DNA of 36,003 nucleotides, from NCBI GenBank assembly GCA_903904765.1, contig CAIVEA010000038.1, positions 1 through 36,003 of the forward strand. Direction: 5' to 3'. A program made the position numbers and the translations under genes. How positions within the stretch are numbered: the stretch's first letter is position 1; each line of letters begins with the position of its first letter. The notes under the pieces were generated by a model that did not search any database, was not told where the DNA came from, and was given only the letters and a program-made list of their open reading frames with translations. Shown here one piece after another: positions 32,214 to 36,003 of the stretch. The DNA comes from an uncultured Chloroflexota bacterium (GTDB taxonomy: Bacteria; Chloroflexota; Anaerolineae; Aggregatilineales; Phototrophicaceae).

Positions 32214-33329
32214 CTAGCTGGCGGCCTGCGGAGGTTCGCCGTAAACGCCCGTGCTGAACACGAACACGGTGTTTTTCACCTCGCCGTTCGCGTCCGGATC
32301 GCCGCCCGCCGTCCACTCGAACAGCCAGCGGGCATCACTCACGCTCAGGTTTACGCAACCATGACTGTGGCGGTAGCCAAACAGGTCGTGCCAGTATGTG
32401 CCATGCAGACTGATGGACTCATCGAAGTACATCACCCACGGGACGCTTTGCAAATCGTAGGCATCCGGCGCACCCGCCGCGCCACTCATGCGGTCGCTGG
32501 GCATCCGCGCCCAGATGGTGTAGCGGCCTTCGTTCGTTTCCGAACCTTCGAGTCCGCTGGCGATCAGCGTGGCGAACACGGGCGTGCCGTCCTCATACGC
32601 CACCAGCGTTTGCTCGTACAAATCCACCGCCACCCAGCGCCCTTCGATGCCCAGCGGCTGTGGGGCGGGCTGGATTTTGGCGACGAACGTCTGCTTCAAC
32701 CACTGGTTCGGACCGATCATATACCAGCGCCAGCCTTCCGAGTCGTAGGCTTCGGCGAAGATGTTCACCATGTCGTAACGGTGAGTCAGGTAGCCGCTTT
32801 CGGCGCTGCCTTCTTCGCCGGGGCGCAGCGAGGCGTAAATGCCGGTGGTATCCAGCACCCACGCGAACGGCTGATTCCATGTGGGCGGCAGCAGCACACC
32901 TGTGAAGTAGGAGGGTTCGATGTATTTTGCGTCCGTCCGCGCCACCCATTCGCCACCCTGAATCTGTATCCAGTCGGGGTTGCTGGTGTCAATCGCGGTC
33001 ACGAAGTTAAACCCTGCCGGAATCTGGTTGGTAACGTTCCCGCCGGGGGCATCGTACTTGTTGATGGCATCCGGCCCCACGCGCCAGAAGCTATACAGGC
33101 TCAGCGTCGCGCCGTCCTGCCGCACACGCTCGAAATCTGGTTCGGGGCTGGTCGCCATGCGGTCAAGGCAGGCTTGCGAAGTGGGCTGGTCGGGAACGTA
33201 GGCACATTCCGGGGGGGCGAACACGGGTAACGTGCTTTCGGTTGTGGCGGGGGCATCCTGCGCGGCAGCAGGCAGAGTCATCATCCACAGCAGCAGCGCC
33301 GCCACGAAGATCAGGGTGGTTTTCTTCAC
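32214..33329 (-). CDS. L,D-transpeptidase (YkuD domain), secreted
   Basis: Wall enzyme of 371 residues expected to form peptidoglycan cross-links or attach proteins outside the cell. An N-terminal signal peptide (MKKTTLIFVAALLLW, cleavage near AAAQ 24) precedes an SH3-like region (about 70-225, with repeated WVxR/K strands). The YkuD domain (about 230-365) starts at WVAVDLYEQTLVAYEDG and carries His309 (SISLHGTYW) and the catalytic block HSHGCVNLS with His323 and nucleophile Cys325, all intact. A Cys-containing linker at 40-55 (ECAYVP, QACLDR) may form a disulfide. It is monocistronic, with a terminator behind it. Confidence 0.93.
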   Translation of the reverse strand: MKKTTLIFVAALLLWMMTLPAAAQDAPATTESTLPVFAPPECAYVPDQPTSQACLDRMATSPEPDFERVRQDGATLSLYSFWRVGPDAINKYDAPGGNVTNQIPAGFNFVTAIDTSNPDWIQIQGGEWVARTDAKYIEPSYFTGVLLPPTWNQPFAWVLDTTGIYASLRPGEEGSAESGYLTHRYDMVNIFAEAYDSEGWRWYMIGPNQWLKQTFVAKIQPAPQPLGIEGRWVAVDLYEQTLVAYEDGTPVFATLIASGLEGSETNEGRYTIWARMPSDRMSGAAGAPDAYDLQSVPWVMYFDESISLHGTYWHDLFGYRHSHGCVNLSVSDARWLFEWTAGGDPDANGEVKNTVFVFSTGVYGEPPQAAS

Positions 33330-33446
33330 GCGCTCTCACTCCATACAGCATGTTTTTGTTAGGAATGCCCGTCATGATACCACACTCAAACGGCACGAAA
33401 ATCAACGCTCACCCGCCGCGCAGAATACGCACCACATACCGGAATC

Positions 33447-33469
33447 AAAACGGGGGCGTGCTGCCCCCG
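33447..33469 (-). terminator. Terminator of the hypothetical gene at 33492
   Basis: CGGGGGC (33451-33457) pairs with GCCCCCG (33463-33469) around 5 bases. On the minus strand TTTTG follows. It lies 22 bases after the stop codon. The rest of the gap to 33329 shows nothing clear. Confidence 0.65.
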
Positions 33470-33491
33470 CTGGTAGTCTGTTGACGGTGGA

Positions 33492-33893
33492 CTAATCCTT
33501 ACGCAGGCGGCGCAGCGATTGGTACGCTGGATTGCTCTGGATTTCCTTGTAGCGTTCCTGCCAGTTTTCGGTGTGGTACTCGGTGCAGAACAGCCCGTTG
33601 GGGTCAACATAGCAGAAAGCCGGTTTCATCATCAGGATTTGCCGCATCACGCCGATCAATTCTTTCACTTCGCGACCTGCCCGCAGCACAAACCACTTAC
33701 CCGGCTGGAATTCGAACTGCACTGGCATCCCGTTCCACGAACCTTCCATCTGGATTGGCGTGGTGTAGCTTGTGCAGATCATCGAAAGACCCTGCAAGCG
33801 ATTCTTCCACAGCGTATGGTTCACTCGCTCTTCGATGAAAAAAGGACGGGGTTCGGGCGTGGTGTAAAACCATGTCCGCGCATCGGTAGCCAT
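33492..33893 (-). CDS. Hypothetical protein, unknown function
   Basis: Protein of 133 residues from ATG 33893, not recognised. It reads as a compact alpha/beta protein: TWFYTTPEPRPFFIEERVNH, then MICTSYTTPIQMEGSWNGMP, FEFQPGKWFVLRAGREV, and a basic C-terminal helix (YQSLRRLRKD). The FYVD-like CYVDPNGLFCTEY segment has two cysteines near the end. There is no signal peptide or membrane helix. I chose ATG 33893 because GGAGG lies 11 bases upstream; the frame stays open to GTG 33980, but that part looks like leader DNA. It has its own terminator and is divergent from the metalloprotease gene. Confidence 0.6.
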   Translation of the reverse strand: MATDARTWFYTTPEPRPFFIEERVNHTLWKNRLQGLSMICTSYTTPIQMEGSWNGMPVQFEFQPGKWFVLRAGREVKELIGVMRQILMMKPAFCYVDPNGLFCTEYHTENWQERYKEIQSNPAYQSLRRLRKD

Positions 33894-34017
33894 AAGGGGG
33901 AGCGCCTCCAGTTCCAGTTCACAATACGCACCTAGTGTACACGATAACGGTGCAACTTTCGAGGATATTTGCAAATTCACCTATCCCTATTCCCGCGCAG
34001 GGATGTCAAATCGCCGT

Positions 34018-34023
34018 TATACT
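34018..34023 (+). promoter_or_regulatory. -10 box of the metalloprotease gene
   Basis: TATACT followed by GTTTTT, 65 bases before the ATG at 34089. No good -35 box. The ribosome site of the gene is AGGGAG, about 6 bases before the ATG. Confidence 0.4.
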
Positions 34024-34088
34024 GTTTTTAGATGTACGCACACATAGGCTGTAAGATATGTTCGTTGCTGCAAATATAGGGAGTAAAT

Positions 34089-35880
34089 ATGGGTGATGAT
34101 CGTGGGATGAGATGGGGTGTCGGCCTGCTGGCAGTGTTATGCCTGCTGCTCACCGTGCTGGTTGTTGTTCCCGCCGTTTCGGTCAGCGCACAGGCCGCGC
34201 CCCCATCCCCGACCAGTGGGCAACCCTTGTTCTTCGCCTCGGAAGTCATCAGCGCCCAATCCATGCAGGCCGGCGTGCTGCGTTCGCGTCCGGTGGAGAT
34301 CAACCTCGCCGCCCTGCCCGCCAGCGCCGGAGATGTGGGCGCACAATCGCTGCAAACGCTCACTTTCAACCTGTTCCCGGATGTCACGCTCATCGGTCAG
34401 GCCATCCGCACCGAGGCCAGTGAAGTGGCGGCGGACGGTTATGTGTGGGTGGGGACGGTTGTCGGCGACCCGTACAGTCAGGCAGTGCTGGCGGTGGGGA
34501 ATGGGCAGGTGGAAGGCTTTGTCAGCACCCGTGATGCGTTTTACCAGATCACCAACAGCGGCGGCACGGTGCAGATTGTCAACCAGATTGACCCGGCAAC
34601 TTTTAGCTCGCGCCAGCAAGACGGTATAGAACCGCCGCCGATTTCACCGGAGGCACAGGTGCAGGGAAACGCAGATGTGGTGGCGGCTTCCACCACCGTC
34701 AACCGGATTGATTTGTTGGTGGCCTATACCGCCAACGCCCGCGTTGTGCAGGGCGGCACAACCCCGATGGTGAACGCGATTCAGGCGGCGGTGGCGGCGG
34801 CTAACCAAGCCTACCTGAACAGCGATATGAATATTCGCCTGAGACTGGTCGGCACGATGGAAGTGGCCTATACCGAAAATGGGATGTCCAACGATTTGAG
34901 TGCGGTGACGAATGCCGATGGGGTGATTGACAATGTTCGCACCCAGCGCGATTCGCTCGCTGCCGATCTGGTGACGCTCGTGACGAACGAAGACACGCAA
35001 ACCAGCGGTACGTGCGGGCTGGGATATGTGATGGATTCTAGCGCGATTTCAACAGCTTTCGCACCTAACGGTTATAACGTGGTGGCGCTGGATTGCTTGC
35101 CGGGGGGCATCACGCTGGCGCACGAACTCGGTCACAACATGGGGTCGCAGCATGATGTGGTCAATGCGGGCTTCGCAGGTGCGTATTCCTATTCCTACGG
35201 CTATCTCGACCCGCTGGGGCGCTTCCGCACTATCATGTCGTACAGCAACAACTGCGCCGATCCCTGTCCGGCGATCAACTACTTCTCCAACCGCACCCGC
35301 ACGCTCAACGGCTTAGTGATGGGAAATGCCAGCGCCGATAATGCCCTCTCGCTGAACAACACTGCCTCTATCGTGGCGGCGTTCCGTTCGGGCGGCACCA
35401 CGCTCGTCACGCTCACGCCCACACCCGCCCTCGGCAGCGCCACCTTCACACCCGTCCCTGCCGCCACCGGAGTCCCCACCTGCACGGCCAACGTGGGTGC
35501 AGGGGATACCGCCGCGTTCATCAGCGCCATCAACACCGCCAACAGCAATGGCGCGGGGAATGATGTGATCTGCCTCGCGGCGGGCAGCACCTACAGCTTC
35601 AGCAGCGGAGCGAATGTGACGATCAGTAGCAGTGACTTCGGGTCTGTCGCGCTGCCAGCCATCAGCACCAGTATCACGATTATCGGGAATGGCGCGACGA
35701 TCACCCGCACGGGTTCCAACGATTTCCGATTCTTTTTCGTCAACGGCATTACCTCGGCTTCCGCACAGCTTTTCCTGAACGGCCTGACGTTGAGCAATGG
35801 ACACATGGTTTCGACTGCATACTATAACAGTGTGGGTGGCGCGGTGATGAATGTATTCGGCACGCTGGTCATCACCCGCA
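34089..35880 (+). CDS. Secreted M12-type zinc metalloprotease with beta-helix region, partial
   Basis: Exported protein, at least 597 residues; the 3' end is lost at the chimeric contig end. A signal peptide covers about residues 8-36 (GVGLLAVLCLLLTVLVVVPA, cleavage near SAQA). A propeptide-like region runs to about 205, then a metzincin domain (about 210-435) with the zinc motif HELGHNMGSQHD: ligands His345, His349 and His355, catalytic Glu346. The Met-turn is IMSYSN further on, and CGLGYVM and CADPCP provide cysteines. A Thr/Pro linker (TLTPTPALGS) leads to a parallel beta-helix-like region (CTANVGAGDTAAFISAIN to the end), of the kind in CSLREA/pectate-lyase-like adhesins. Likely degrades external proteins. 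The frame stays open to base 36003, but bases after ~35880 belong to an rpoC fragment. Confidence 0.88.
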
Positions 35881-36003
35881 GCAAGTTCATCGGTAATTTC
35901 ATCACCCGATTTAACAATCAGGTTTCCGTTCAGAGGGTGGAATATATCGTGAACCGATGTACGGCCGAGAATACGGTCGTAAAGCGATGCCACTTCTTCC
36001 TCA
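35881..36003 (-). other. rpoC: RNA polymerase beta' (rpoC) fragment, probable contig-end chimera
   Basis: On the minus strand, reading from 36002, the bases encode EEEVASLYDRILGRTSVHDI, then a segment with HPLNGNLIVKSGDEITDELA. This is the RpoC stretch of the LxxRxLGR...DIxxPxxGExIVxxGxxI type. It is too short to function, and it runs into the opposite strand of the metalloprotease gene at about 35881-35895, where AGCAAGTTCATCGGTAA can be read both as SKFIGN (plus) and ITDELA (minus). Such a short shared word is typical of a false assembly join. The wording resembles Bacteroidota/Ignavibacteria-like RpoC, which is only an impression. Confidence 0.75.

Noticed and set aside
1..36003. CRISPR array, prophage, integrase or IS transposase
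   Set aside because: No regularly spaced direct repeats, phage genes or transposase/integrase motifs were seen on either strand.

Overview
ORGANISM AND QUALITY. The window is GC-rich, gene-dense bacterial DNA. I infer a member of the Chloroflexota (Anaerolineae-like). The support is a DUF2304 protein next to YfhO/flippase-type surface-polysaccharide membrane proteins, a BTAD/SARP-like regulator with an ATPase-like N-terminus, and dispersed CCCTCA-type palindromic repeats. No rRNA gene is present to confirm this. Both ends look chimeric: the first ~130 bases encode an FtsH (M41) fragment that runs in frame into the C-terminus of an M20 peptidase, and the last ~120 bases encode, on the minus strand, a fragment of RNA polymerase beta' (RpoC). 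I read the window as a complete metagenomic contig with foreign or mis-joined ends, so genes touching the ends need care. LAYOUT. 129-437: C-terminus of an M20/YgeY-type hydrolase, then a terminator. 673-3669: soluble six-PAS histidine kinase whose first PAS is a LOV domain lacking the photoactive cysteine. 3718-6630: GalE (-), FmdB-type zinc ribbon (-), rhomboid protease (+), DUF2304 membrane protein (-). 6762-10922: very long YfhO-like membrane protein fused to a Wzx-type flippase. 10950-15365: an accessory island with two AT-richer insertions around a host-like block. The first is a DUF2130 PD-(D/E)XK nuclease gene lying next to a 5'-truncated xisH followed by intact xisI. The second is a two-gene type II restriction-modification module (HindVP-family endonuclease and m5C methyltransferase) inserted at the 3' end of a GNAT gene and flanked by a ~100-bp direct repeat, 92 bp of it identical. 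15362-18409 (-): HxlR regulator, an RlmD/TrmA-like RNA methyltransferase without its catalytic cysteine, and an O-antigen ligase/polymerase. 18630-22971 (+): SARP-like regulator, small membrane protein, SelA (selenocysteine synthase), APH-type kinase. 23096-23803 (-): winged-helix protein of unknown function. 23958-27658 (+): housekeeping run cysS, rlmB-like, frr, uppS. 27926-29155: BenE-type transporter preceded by an attenuator-like hairpin. 29389-33893 (-): PepA, a secreted repeat protein, an L,D-transpeptidase and a hypothetical protein, most with clear terminators. 34089-end (+): secreted M12-type zinc metalloprotease with a beta-helix region, cut by the chimeric end. HOW IT WORKS TOGETHER. 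Several genes serve the cell surface: GalE (UDP-galactose), flippase/YfhO, O-antigen ligase, UppS (undecaprenyl carrier), YkuD (wall cross-linking) and the metalloprotease. cysS-rlmB-frr-uppS is translation plus carrier-lipid synthesis. SelA points to selenocysteine use, and the YgeY-like M20 hydrolase is from a family linked to selenium metabolism, but selB, selD and tRNA-Sec were not seen. REPEATS. At least eight copies of short palindromic repeats (CCCTCA/TGAGGG type and GTAGGGACA-ended type) lie mostly in intergenic gaps. Three extend into coding sequence and supply amino acids to the histidine kinase, the YfhO-flippase fusion and SelA. No tRNA, rRNA, CRISPR array, IS transposase or integrase was found.
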